From Anaspis maculata (lineage: Eukaryota > Arthropoda > Insecta > Coleoptera > Scraptiidae): 64,000 nt of DNA. The stretch covers positions 992,001-1,056,000 of the forward strand of contig OX421966.1 of the NCBI GenBank assembly GCA_949128115.1, given 5' to 3'. This document shows, piece by piece, positions 37,901 through 49,800 of this stretch. The translations under genes and the position numbers were made by a program. Numbering within the stretch: the stretch's first letter is position 1; each line of letters starts with the position of its first letter. Below the pieces are notes generated by a model. It was not told where the DNA came from, did not search any database, and saw only the letters and a list, made by a program, of their open reading frames with translations.

Positions 37901-40069
37901 TCAACCCACGTGACTTCAGGCTTGAACCCACGTGACTTCAGTCTTCAACCCACGTGACATCAGGCTTCAACCCACGTGACTTTGAAAACGATCGGTCACC
38001 ACATTTGAAGTTGGCAGCTCCTCTTTCCAAACGCAACATCTGACGAACGAACACAAATATAGAAAAAAAGACACAATTGTTATCCAAAAAGTTCAGGTTT
38101 GAACCCACGTGACTCCAGGCTCCAACCCACGTGACTTCAGGCTTCAACCCACGTGACTTTCAAAACGATCGGTTACCACTCTTGATGTTGGCAGCTACTT
38201 GTTCCAAACGCAACATCTGACGAACGAACACAAATATAGAAAAAAAGACACAATTGTTATCCAAAAAGTTCAGATTTGGACCCACGTGACTCCAGGCTCT
38301 AACCCACGTGACTTCAGGCTTCAACCCACGTGACTTTCAAAACGATCGGTTACCACTCTTGATGTTGGCAGCTACTTGTTCCAAATGCAACATCTGACAA
38401 ACGAACACAAATATAGAAGAAAAGACGCAATTGTTATCCAAAAAAATCAGGTTTCAACCCACGTGACTTCAGGCTTGAACCCACGTGACTTCAGTCTTTA
38501 ACCCACGTGACCCCAGGCTTCAACCCACGTGACTTTAAAAACGATCGGTCACCACATTTGAAGTTGGCAGCTTCTCTTTCCAAACGCAACATCTGACGAA
38601 CGAACACAAATATAGGAAAAAAGACACAATTGTTATCCAAAAAGTTCAGGTTTGAACCCACGTGACTCCAGGCTCCAACCCACGTGACTTCAGGCGTCAA
38701 CCCACGTGACTTACAAAACGATCGGTTACCACTCTTGATGTTGGCAGCTACTCTATCCAAATGCAACATCTGACGAACGAACACAAATATAGAAGAAAAG
38801 ACGCAATTGTTATCCAAAAAAATCAGGTTTGAACCCACCTGACTCCAGGCTCCAACCCACGTGACTTCAGGCTTCAACTCACGTGACTTTTAAAACGATC
38901 GGTTACCACTTTTGATGTTGGCAGCTACTTCATCCAAATGCAACATCTGACGAACGAACACAAATATAGAAGAAAAGACGCAATTGTTATCCAAAAAAAT
39001 CAGGCTTGCACCCACGTGACTTCAGGCTTGAACCCACGTGACTTCAGTCTTCAACCCACGTGACTTCAGGCATCAACCCACGTGACTTTTGAAACGATCG
39101 GTCACCACTTTTGAAGTTGGCAGCTACTCTTTCCAAACGCAACATCTGACGAACGAACACAAATATAGAAAAAAAGACACAATTGTTATCCAAAAAGTTC
39201 AGGTTTGGACCCACGTGACTCCAGGCTCTAACCCACGTGACTTCAGGCTTCAACCCACGTGACTTTCAAAACGATCGGTTACCACTCTTGATGTTGGCAG
39301 CTACTTGTTCCAAATGCAACATCTGACAAACGAACACAAATATAGAAGAAAAGACGCAATTGTTATCCGAAAAAATCAGGTTTCAACCCACGTGACTTCA
39401 GGCTTGAACCCACGTGACTTCAGTTTTTAACCCACGTGACCCCAGGCTTCAACCCACGTGACTTTGAAAACGATCGGTCACCACATTTGAAGTTGGCAGC
39501 TTCTCTTTCCAAACGCAACATTCTGACGAACGAACACAAATATAGGAAAAAAGACACAATTGTTATCCAAAAAGTTCAGGTTTGAACCCACGTGCCTCCA
39601 GGCTCCAACCCAAGTGACTTCAGGCTTCAACCCACGTGACTTCAGTCTTTAACCCACGTGACTTCAGGCTTCAACCCACGTGACTTTGAAAACGATCGGT
39701 CACCACATTTGAAGTTGGCAGCTTCTCTTTCCAAACGCAACATCTGACGAACGAACACAAATATAGAAAAAAAGTCACAATTGTTATCCAAAAAGTTCAG
39801 GTTTGAACCCACGTGACTCCAGGCTCCAACCCACGTGACTTCAGGCTTCAACCCACGTGACTTTCGAAACGATCGGTTACCACTCTTGATGTTGGCAGCT
39901 ACTTGTTCCAAATGCAACATCTGACAAACGAACACAAATACAGAAGAAAAGACGCAATTGTTATCCAAAAAAATCAGGTTCAACCCACGTGACTTCAGAC
40001 TTGAACCCACGTGACTCCAGGCTCCAACCCACGTGACTTCAGGCTCCAAACCCACGTGACTTTCAAAAC
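34960..40069. repeat. Large tandem duplication, copy 2 (5,110 bp)
   Basis: It has all the rare variants of copy 1 in the same order. It is 356 bp longer because of two additional monomers (36,860-37,215). Its first monomer joins GGTTACCACTCTTG, as at 40,070, to GCACCATCTGAC, as at 30,206, so the duplication breakpoint lies between about 34,972 and 35,004. Confidence 0.9.
36860..37215. repeat. Two-monomer insertion (157 + 199 bp) unique to the second copy
   Basis: Starts at 36,860, 37,017 and 37,216 give 157 and 199 bp. The 157-bp monomer has only two tail units plus the two-base ATATAT expansion (155+2) and carries CTGTCGAACG and CGAACATAAATATATAG. The 199-bp monomer has GGCAGCCTCTTGTAACAAATG and CAGTCGTCAAC. 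No counterpart lies between the matching markers of copy 1, where the beta at about 32,107 leads directly into CAACCAACATGAC. Confidence 0.82.
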
Positions 40070-41352
40070 GATCGGTTACCACTCTTGATGTTGGCAGCTA
40101 CTTGTTCCAAATGCAACATCTGACGAACGAACACAAATATAGAAAAAAAGACACAATTGTTATCCAAAAAGTTCAGGTTTGAACCCACGTGCCTCCAGGC
40201 TCCAACCCAAGTGACTTCAGGCTTCAACCCACGTGATTTTCGAAACGATCGGTTACCACTCTTGATGTTGGCAGCTACTTGTTCCTAATGCAACATCTGA
40301 CAAACGAACACAAATATAGAAGAAAAGACGCAATTGTTATCCAAAAAAATCAAGTTTGAACCCACCTGACTCCAGGCTCCAACCCACGTGACTTCAGGCT
40401 TCAACTCACGTGACTTTTAAAACGATCGGTTACCACTTTTGATGTTGGCAGCTACTCTATCCAAATGCAACATCTGACGAACGAACACAAATATAGAAGA
40501 AAAGACGCAATTGTTATCCAGAAAAATCAGGCTTAAACCCACGTGACTTCAGGCTTGAACCCACGTGACTTCAGTCTTCAACCCACGTGACTTTAGGCAT
40601 CAACCCACGTGACTTTTGAAACGATCGGTCACCACTTTTGAAGTTGGCAGCTACTCTTTCCAAACGCAACATCTGACGAACGAACACAAATATAGAAAAA
40701 AAGACACAATTGTTATCCAAAAAGTTCAGGTTTGAACCCACGTGACTCCAGGCTCTAACCCACGTGACTTCAGGCTTCAACCCACGTGACTTTCAAAACG
40801 ATCGGTTACCACTCTTGATGTTGGCAGCTACTTGTTCCAAATGCAACATCTGACAAACAAACACAAATATAGAAGAAAAGACGCAATTGTTATCCAAAAA
40901 AATCAGGTTTCAACCCACGTGACTTCAGGCTTGAACCCACGTGACTTCAGTCTTTAACCCACGTGACTTCAGGCTTCAACCCACCTGACTTTGAAAACGA
41001 TCGGTCACCACATTTGAAGTTGGCAGCTTCTCTTTCCAAACGCAACATCTGACGAACGAACACAAATATAGGAAAAAAGACACAATTGTTATCCAAAAAG
41101 TTCAGGTTTGAACCCACGTGACTCCAGGCTCCAACCCACGTGACTTCAGGCGTCAACCCACGTGACTTTCAAAACGATCGGTGAACACTTTCGATGTTGG
41201 CAGCTACTTGTTCCCAACGCAACATCTGACGAACGAACACAAATATAGAAAAAAAGTCACAATTGTTATCCAAAAAGTTCAGGTTTGAACCCACGTGACT
41301 CCAGGCTCCAACCCTCGTGACTTCAGGCTTCGACCCACGTGACTTTTAAAAC
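40070..41352. repeat. Linker block related to the 50-60 kb super-repeats
   Basis: The stretch from 40,070 to about 41,190 matches 50,553 to about 51,673 at +10,483. Shared variants are CACGTGCCTCCAGG, CCCAAGTGAC, GTTCCTAATGC, ATCAAGTTTG, TCCAGAAAAATCAGG and CTTTCGATGTTGG with GTTCCCAACGC. This block, with 39.6-40.07 kb, looks like the source or sister of the unit amplified at 49.8-60 kb. Confidence 0.8.
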
Positions 41353-44300
41353 GATCGGTTACCACTTTTGATGTTGGCAGCTACTTGTTCCAAATGCAAC
41401 ATCTGACGAACGAACACAAATATAAAAGAAAAGACGCAATTGTTATCCAAAAAAATCATGTTTTAACCCACGTGACTTCAGGTTTGAACCCACGTGACTT
41501 CAGGCTCCAACCCACGTGACTTTCGAAACGATCGGTTACCACTCTTGATGTTGGCAGCTACTTGTTCCAAATGCAACATCTGACGAACGAACACAAATAT
41601 AGGAAAAAAGACACAATTGTTATCCAAAAAGTTCAGGTTTGAACCCACGTGACTCCAGGCTCCAACCCACGTGACTTTCGAAACGATCGGTTACCACTCT
41701 TGATGTTGGCAGCCTCTTGTTCCAAATGCAACATCTGACAAACGAACACAAATATAGAAGAAAAGACGCAATTGTTATCCAAAAAAATCAGGTTCCAACC
41801 CACGTGACTTCAGGCTTGAACCCACGTGACTCCAGTCTTCAACCCACGTGACTTCAGGCTTCAACCCACGTGACTTTGAAAACGATCGGTCACCACATTT
41901 GAAGTTGGCAGCATCTCTTTCCAAACGCAACATCTGACGAACGAACACAAATATAGAAAAAAAGACACAATTGTTATCCAAAAAGTTCAGGTTTGAACCC
42001 ACGTGACTCCAGGCTCCAACTCGCGTGACTTCAGGCTTCAACCCACGTGACTTCCAAAACGATCAGTTACCACTCTTGATGTTGGCAGCTACTTGTTCCA
42101 AACGCAACATCTGACGAACGAACACAAATATAGAAAAAAAGACACAATTGTCATCCAAAAAGTTCAGGTTTGAACCCACGTGACTCCAGGCTCCAACTCG
42201 CGTGACTTCAGGCTTCAACCCACGTGACTTTCAAAACGATCGGTTACCACTCTTGATGTTGGCAGCTACTTGTTCCAAACGCAACATCTGACGAACGAAC
42301 ACAAATATAGTAAAAAAGACACAATTGTTATCCAAAAAGTTCAGGTTTGAACCCACGTGACTCCAGGCTCCAACCTACGTGACTTCAGGCTTCAACCCAC
42401 GTGACTTTCGAAACGATCGGTTACCACTCTTGATGTTGGCAGCTACTTGTTCCAAATGCAACATCTGACGAACGAACACAAATATAGAAAAAAAGACACA
42501 ATTGTTATCCAAAAAGTTCAGGTTTGAACCCACGTGACTCCAGGCTCCAACCCACGTGACTTCAGGCTTCAACCCACGTGACTTTCGAAACGATCGGTTA
42601 CCACTCTTGATGTTGGCAGCTACTTGTTCCAAATGCAACATCTGACAAACGAACACAAATACAGAAGAAAAGACGCAATTGTTATCCAAAAAAATCAGGT
42701 TCAACCCACGTGACTTCAGGCTTGAACCCACGTGACTCCAGGCTCCAACCCACGTGACTTCAGGCTTCAACCCACGTGACTTTCAAAACGATCGGTTACC
42801 ACTCTTGATGTTGGCAGCTACTTGTTCCAAATGCAACATCTGACAAACGAACACAAATATAGAAGAAAAGACGCAATTGTTATCCAAAAAAATCAGGTTT
42901 CAACCCACGTGACTTCAGGCTTGAACCCACGTGACTTCAGTCTTCAACCCACGTGACCCCAGGCTTCAACCCACGTGACTTTGAAAACGATCGGTCACCA
43001 CATTTGAAGTTGGCAGCTTCTCTTTCCAAACGCAACATCTGACGAACGAACACAAATATAGGAAAAAAGACACAATTGTTATCCAAAAAGTTCAGGTTTG
43101 AACCCACGTGACTCCAGGCTCCAACCCACGTGACTTCAGGCGTCAACCCACGTGACTTACAAAACGATCGGTTACCACTCTTGATGTTGGCAGCTACTCT
43201 ATCCAAATGCAACATCTGACGAACGAACACAAATATAGAAGAAAAGACGCAATTGTTATCCAAAAAAATCAGGTTTGAACCCACCTGACTCCAGGCTCCA
43301 ACCCACGTGACTTCAGGCTTCAACTCACGTGACTTTTAAAACGATCGGTTACCACTTTTGATGTTGGCAGCTACTCTATCCAAATGCAACATCTGACGAA
43401 CGAACACAAATATAGAAGAAAAGACGCAATTGTTATCCAAAAAAATCAGGCTTGCACCCACGTGACTTCAGGCTTGAACCCACGTGACTTCAGTCTTCAA
43501 CCCACGTGACTTCAGGCATCAACCCACGTGACTATTGAAACGATCGGTAACCACTTTTGAAGTTGGCAGCTACTCTTTCCAAACGCAACATCTGACGAAC
43601 GAACACAAATATAGAAAAAAAGACACAATTGTTATCCAAAAAGTTCAGGTTTGGACCCACGTGACTCCAGGCTCTAACCCACGTGACTTCAGGCTTCAAC
43701 CCACGTGACTTTCAAAACGATTGGTTACCACTCTTGATGTTGGCAGCTACTTGTTCCAAATGCAACATCTGACAAACGAACACAAATATAGAAGAAAAGA
43801 CGCAATTGTTATCCAAAAAAATCAGGTTTCAACCCACGTGACTTCAGGCTTGAACCCACGTGACTTCAGTCTTTAACCCACGTGACCCCAGGCTTCAACC
43901 CACGTGACTTTGAAAACGATCGGTCACCACATTTGAAGTTGGCAGCTTCTCTTTCCAAACGCAACATCTGACGAACGAACACAAATATAGGAAAAAAGAC
44001 ACAATTGTTATCCAAAAAGTTCAGGTTTGAACCCACGTGACTCCAGGCTCCAACCCACGTGACTTCAGGCGTCAACCCACGTGACTTACAAAACGATCGG
44101 TTACCACTCTTGATGTTGGCAGCTACTCTATCCAAATGCAACATCTGACGAACGAACACAAATATAGAAGAAAAGACGCAATTGTTATCCAAAAAAATCA
44201 GGTTTGAACCCACCTGACTCCAGGCTCCAACCCACGTGACTTCAGGCTTCAACTCACGTGACTTTTAAAACGATCGGTTACCACTTTTGATGTTGGCAGC

Positions 44301-45576
44301 TACTCTATCCAAATGCAACATCTGACGAACGAACACAAATATAGAAGAAAAGACGCAATTGTTATCCAAAAAAATCAGGCTTGCACCCACATGACTTCAG
44401 GCTTGAACCCACAAGACTTCAGTCTTCAACCCACGTGACTTCAGGCATCAACCCACGTGACTTTTGAAACGATCGGTCACCACTTTTGAAGTTGGCAGCT
44501 ACTCTTTCCAAACGCAACATCTGACGAACGAACACAAATATAGAAAAAAAGACACAATTGTTATCCAAAAAGTTCAGGTTTGGACCCACGTGACTCCAGG
44601 CTCTAACCCACGTGACTTCAGGCTTCAACCCACGTGACTTTCAAAACGATCGGTTACCACTCTTGATGTTGGCAGCTACTTGTTCCAAATGCAACATCTG
44701 ACAAACGAACACAAATATAGAAGAAAAGACGCAATTGTTATCCAAAAAAATCAGGTTTCAACCCACGTGACTTCAGGCTTGAACCCACGTGACTTCAGTC
44801 TTTAACCCACGTGACCCCAGGCTTCAACCCACGTGACTTTGAAAACGATCGGTCACCACATTTGAAGTTGGCAGCTTCTCTTTCCAAACGCAACATCTGA
44901 CGAACGAACACAAATATAGGAAAAAAGACACAATTGTTATCCAAAAAGTTCAGGTTTGAACCCACGTGACTCCAGGCTCCAACCCACGTGACTTCAGGCG
45001 TCAACCCACGTGACTTACAAAACGATCGGTTACCACTCTTGATGTTGGCAGCTACTCTATCCAAATGCAACATCTGACGAACGAACACAAATATAGAAGA
45101 AAAGACGCAATTGTTATCCAAAAAAATCAGGTTTGAACCCACCTGACTCCAGGCTCCAACCCACGTGACTTCAGGCTTCAACTCACGTGACTTTTAAAAC
45201 GATCGGTTACCACTTTTGATGTTGGCAGCTACTCTATCCAAATGCAACATCTGACGAACGAACACAAATATAGAAGAAAAGACGCAATTGTTATCCAAAA
45301 AAATCAGGCTTGCACCCACGTGACTTCAGGCTTGAACCCACGTGACTTCAGTCTTCAACCCACGTGACTTCAGGCATCAACCCACGTGACTTTTGAAACG
45401 ATCGGTCACCACTTTTGAAGTTGGCAGCTACTCTTTCCAAACGCAACATCTGACGAACGAACACAAATATAGAAAAAAAGACACAATTGTTATCCAAAAA
45501 GTTCAGGTTTGGACCCACGTGACTCCAGGCTCTAACCCACGTGACTTCAGGCTACAACCCACGTGACTTTCAAAAC
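41353..45576. repeat. 4,224-bp tandem duplication, copy 1
   Basis: Markers are AAATATAAAAG with ATCATGTTTTAAC near 41,430-41,466, a 155-bp monomer at 41,530, GGCAGCCTCTTG near 41,710, AACTCGCGTGAC near 42,020 and 42,195, GATCAGTTACC at 42,061, ATTGTCATCC, ATATAGTAAAAAAG near 42,306, and then three 929-bp pentamers. All recur at +4,224. Confidence 0.9.
42790..45576. repeat. Three tandem 929-bp pentamers (first set)
   Basis: Units are 42,790-43,718, 43,719-44,647 and 44,648-45,576. The middle unit has monomer starts at 43,719, 43,918, 44,095, 44,272 and 44,471, giving 199+177+177+199+177. Members are: alpha; beta with GGCGTCAACCC and GACTTACAAAACG; a monomer with CTACTCTATCC and CCCACCTGAC; a 199-bp monomer with CAGGCTTGCACCC and GGCATCAACCC; and a monomer with ACTTTTGAAGTTGG and CTACTCTTTCC. 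The third unit ends with GGCTACAACCC instead of GGCTTCAACCC. Confidence 0.9.
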
Positions 45577-48500
45577 GATCGGTTACCACTCTTGATGTTG
45601 GCAGCTACTTGTTCCAAATGCAACATCTGACGAACGAACACAAATATAAAAGAAAAGACGCAATTGTTATCCAAAAAAATCATGTTTTAACCCACGTGAC
45701 TTCAGGTTTGAACCCACGTGACTTCAGGCTCCAACCCACGTGACTTTCGAAACGATCGGTTACCACTCTTGATGTTGGCAGCTACTTGTTCCAAATGCAA
45801 CATCTGACGAACGAACACAAATATAGGAAAAAAGACACAATTGTTATCCAAAAAGTTCAGGTTTGAACCCACGTGACTCCAGGCTCCAACCCACGTGACT
45901 TTCGAAACGATCGGTTACCACTCTTGATGTTGGCAGCCTCTTGTTCCAAATGCAACATCTGACAAACGAACACAAATATAGAAGAAAAGACGCAATTGTT
46001 ATCCAAAAAAATCAGGTTCCAACCCACGTGACTTCAGGCTTGAACCCACGTGACTCCAGTCTTCAACCCACGTGACTTCAGGCTTCAACCCACGTGACTT
46101 TGAAAACGATCGGTCACCACATTTGAAGTTGGCAGCTTCTCTTTCCAAACGCAACATCTGACGAACGAACACAAATATAGAAAAAAAGACACAATTGTTA
46201 TCCAAAAAGTTCAGGTTTGAACCCACGTGACTCCAGGCTCCAACTCGCGTGACTTCAGGCTTCAACCCACGTGACTTTCAAAACGATCAGTTACCACTCT
46301 TGATGTTGGCAGCTACTTGTTCCAAACGCAACATCTGACGAACGAACACAAATATAGAAAAAAAGACACAATTGTCATCCAAAAAGTTCAGGTTTGAACC
46401 CACGTGACTCCAGGCTCCAACTCGCGTGACTTCAGGCTTCAACCCACGTGACTTTCAAAACGATCGGTTACCACTCTTGATGTTGGCAGCTACTTGTTCC
46501 AAACGCAACATCTGACGAACGAACACAAATATAGTAAAAAAGACACAATTGTTATCCAAAAAGTTCAGGTTTGAACCCACGTGACTCCAGGCTCCAACCT
46601 ACGTGACTTCAGGCTTCAACCCACGTGACTTTCGAAACGATCGGTTACCACTCTTGATGTTGGCAGCTACTTGTTCCAATTGCAACATCTGACGAACGAA
46701 CACAAATATAGAAAAAAAGACACAATTGTTATCCAAAAAGTTCAGGTTTGAACCCACGTGACTCCAGGCTCCAACCCACGTGACTTCAGGCTTCAACCCA
46801 CGTGACTTTCGAAACGATCGGTTACCACTCTTGATGTTGGCAGCTACTTGTTCCAAATGCAACATCTGACAAACGAACACAAATACAGAAGAAAAGACGC
46901 AATTGTTATCCAAAAAAATCAGGTTCAACCCACGTGACTTCAGGCTTGAACCCACGTGACTCCAGGCTCCAACCCACGTGACTTCAGGCTTCAACCCACG
47001 TGACTTTCAAAACGATCGGTTACCACTCTTGATGTTGGCAGCTACTTGTTCCAAATGCAACATCTGACAAACGAACACAAATATAGAAGAAAAGACGCAA
47101 TTGTTATCCAAAAAAATCAGGTTTCAACCCACGTGACTTCAGGCTTGAACCCACGTGACTTCAGTCTTCAACCCACGTGACCCCAGGCTTCAACCCACGT
47201 GACTTTGAAAACGATCGGTCACCACATTTGAAGTTGGCAGCTTCTCTTTCCAAACGCAACATCTGACGAACGAACACAAATATAGGAAAAAAGACACAAT
47301 TGTTATCCAAAAAGTTCAGGTTTGAACCCACGTGACTCCAGGCTCCAACCCACGTGACTTCAGGCGTCAACCCACGTGACTTACAAAACGATCGGTTACC
47401 ACTCTTGATGTTGGCAGCTACTCTATCCAAATGCAACATCTGACGAACGAACACAAATATAGGAGAAAAGACGCAATTGTTATCCAAAAAAATCAGGTTT
47501 GAACCCACCTGACTCCAGGCTCCAACCCACGTGACTTCAGGCTTCAACTCACGTGACTTTTAAAACGATCGGTTACCACTTTTGATGTTGGCAGCTACTC
47601 TATCCAAATGCAACATCTGACGAACGAACACAAATATAGAAGAAAAGACGCAATTGTTATCCAAAAAAATCAGGCTTGCACCCACGTGACTTCAGGCTTG
47701 AACCCACGTGACTTCAGTCTTCAACCCACGTGACTTCAGGCATCAACCCACGTGACTTTTGAAACGATCGGTAACCACTTTTGAAGTTGGCAGCTACTCT
47801 TTCCAAACGCAACATCTGACGAACGAACACAAATATAGAAAAAAAGACACAATTGTTATCCAAAAAGTTCAGGTTTGGACCCACGTGACTCCAGGCTCTA
47901 ACCCACGTGACTTCAGGCTTCAACCCACGTGACTTTCAAAACGATTGGTTACCACTCTTGATGTTGGCAGCTACTTGTTCCAAATGCAACATCTGACAAA
48001 CGAACACAAATATAGAAGAAAAGACGCAATTGTTATCCAAAAAAATCAGGTTTCAACCCACGTGACTTCAGGCTTGAACCCACGTGACTTCAGTCTTTAA
48101 CCCACGTGACCCCAGGCTTCAACCCACGTGACTTTGAAAACGATCGGTCACCACATTTGAAGTTGGCAGCTTCTCTTTCCAAACGCAACATCTGACGAAC
48201 GAACACAAATATAGGAAAAAAGACACAATTGTTATCCAAAAAGTTCAGGTTTGAACCCACGTGACTCCAGGCTCCAACCCACGTGACTTCAGGCGTCAAC
48301 CCACGTGACTTACAAAACGATCGGTTACCACTCTTGATGTTGGCAGCTACTCTATCCAAATGCAACATCTGACGAACGAACACAAATATAGAAGAAAAGA
48401 CGCAATTGTTATCCAAAAAAATCAGGTTTGAACCCACCTGACTCCAGGCTCCAACCCACGTGACTTCAGGCTTCAACTCACGTGACTTTTAAAACGATCG

Positions 48501-49800
48501 GTTACCACTTTTGATGTTGGCAGCTACTCTATCCAAATGCAACATCTGACGAACGAACACAAATATAGAAGAAAAGACGCAATTGTTATCCAAAAAAATC
48601 AGGCTTGCACCCACATGACTTCAGGCTTGAACCCACGTGACTTCAGTCTTCAACCCACGTGACTTCAGGCATCAACCCACGTGACTTTTGAAACGATCGG
48701 TCACCACTTTTGAAGTTGGCAGCTACTCTTTCCAAACGCAACATCTGACGAACGAACACAAATATAGAAAAAAAGACACAATTGTTATCCAAAAAGTTCA
48801 GGTTTGGACCCACGTGACTCCAGGCTCTAACCCACGTGACTTCAGGCTTCAACCCACGTGACTTTCAAAACGATCGGTTACCACTCTTGATGTTGGCAGC
48901 TACTTGTTCCAAATGCAACATCTGACAAACGAACACAAATATAGAAGAAAAGACGCAATTGTTATCCAAAAAAATCAGGTTTCAACCCACGTGACTTCAG
49001 GCTTGAACCCACGTGACTTCAGTCTTTAACCCACGTGACCCCAGGCTTCAACCCACGTGACTTTGAAAACGATCGGTCACCACATTTGAAGTTGGCAGCT
49101 TCTCTTTCCAAACGCAACATCTGACGAACGAACACAAATATAGGAAAAAAGACACAATTGTTATCCAAAAAGTTCAGGTTTGAACCCACGTGACTCCAGG
49201 CTCCAACCCACGTGACTTCAGGCGTCAACCCACGTGAGTTACAAAACGATCGGTTACCACTCTTTATGTTGGCAGCTACTCTATCCAAATGCAACATCTG
49301 ACGAACGAACACAAATATAGAAGAAAAGACGCAATTGTTATCCAAAAAAATCAGGTTTGAACCCACCTGACTCCAGGCTCCAACCCACGTGACTTCAGGC
49401 TTCAACTCACGTGACTTTTAAAACGATCGGTTACCACTTTTGATGTTGGCAGCTACTCTATCCAAATGCAACATCTGACGAACGAACACAAATATAGAAG
49501 AAAAGACGCAATTGTTATCCAAAAAAATCAGGCTTGCACCCACGTGACTTCAGGCTTGAACCTACGTGACTTCAGTCTTCAACCCACGTGACTTCAGGCA
49601 TCAACCCACGTGACTTTTGAAACGATCGGTCACCACTTTTGAAGTTGGCAGCTACTCTTTCCAAACGCAACATCTGACGAACGAACACAAATATAGAAAA
49701 AAAGACACAATTGTTATCCAAAAAGTTCAGGTTTGGACCCACGTGACTCCAGGCTCTAACCCACGTGACTTCAGGCTACAACCCACGTGACTTTCAAAAC
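45577..49800. repeat. 4,224-bp tandem duplication, copy 2
   Basis: It carries the same ordered markers as copy 1 with isolated differences, for example CCAATTGCAAC near 46,676 and ATATAGGAGAAAAG near 47,460. The junction monomer at 45,577 has GGTTACCACTCTTG, as at 49,801, followed by CTGACGAACG and AAATATAAAAG, as at 41,353. The crossover therefore lies between about 45,591 and 45,631. Confidence 0.9.
47014..49800. repeat. Three tandem 929-bp pentamers (second set)
   Basis: Units are 47,014-47,942, 47,943-48,871 and 48,872-49,800. The GATTGG start of the second unit (47,943) and the GGCTACAACCC end of the third match the first set at +4,224. The pentamer was therefore already triplicated when the 4,224-bp block was copied. 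Confidence 0.9.
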
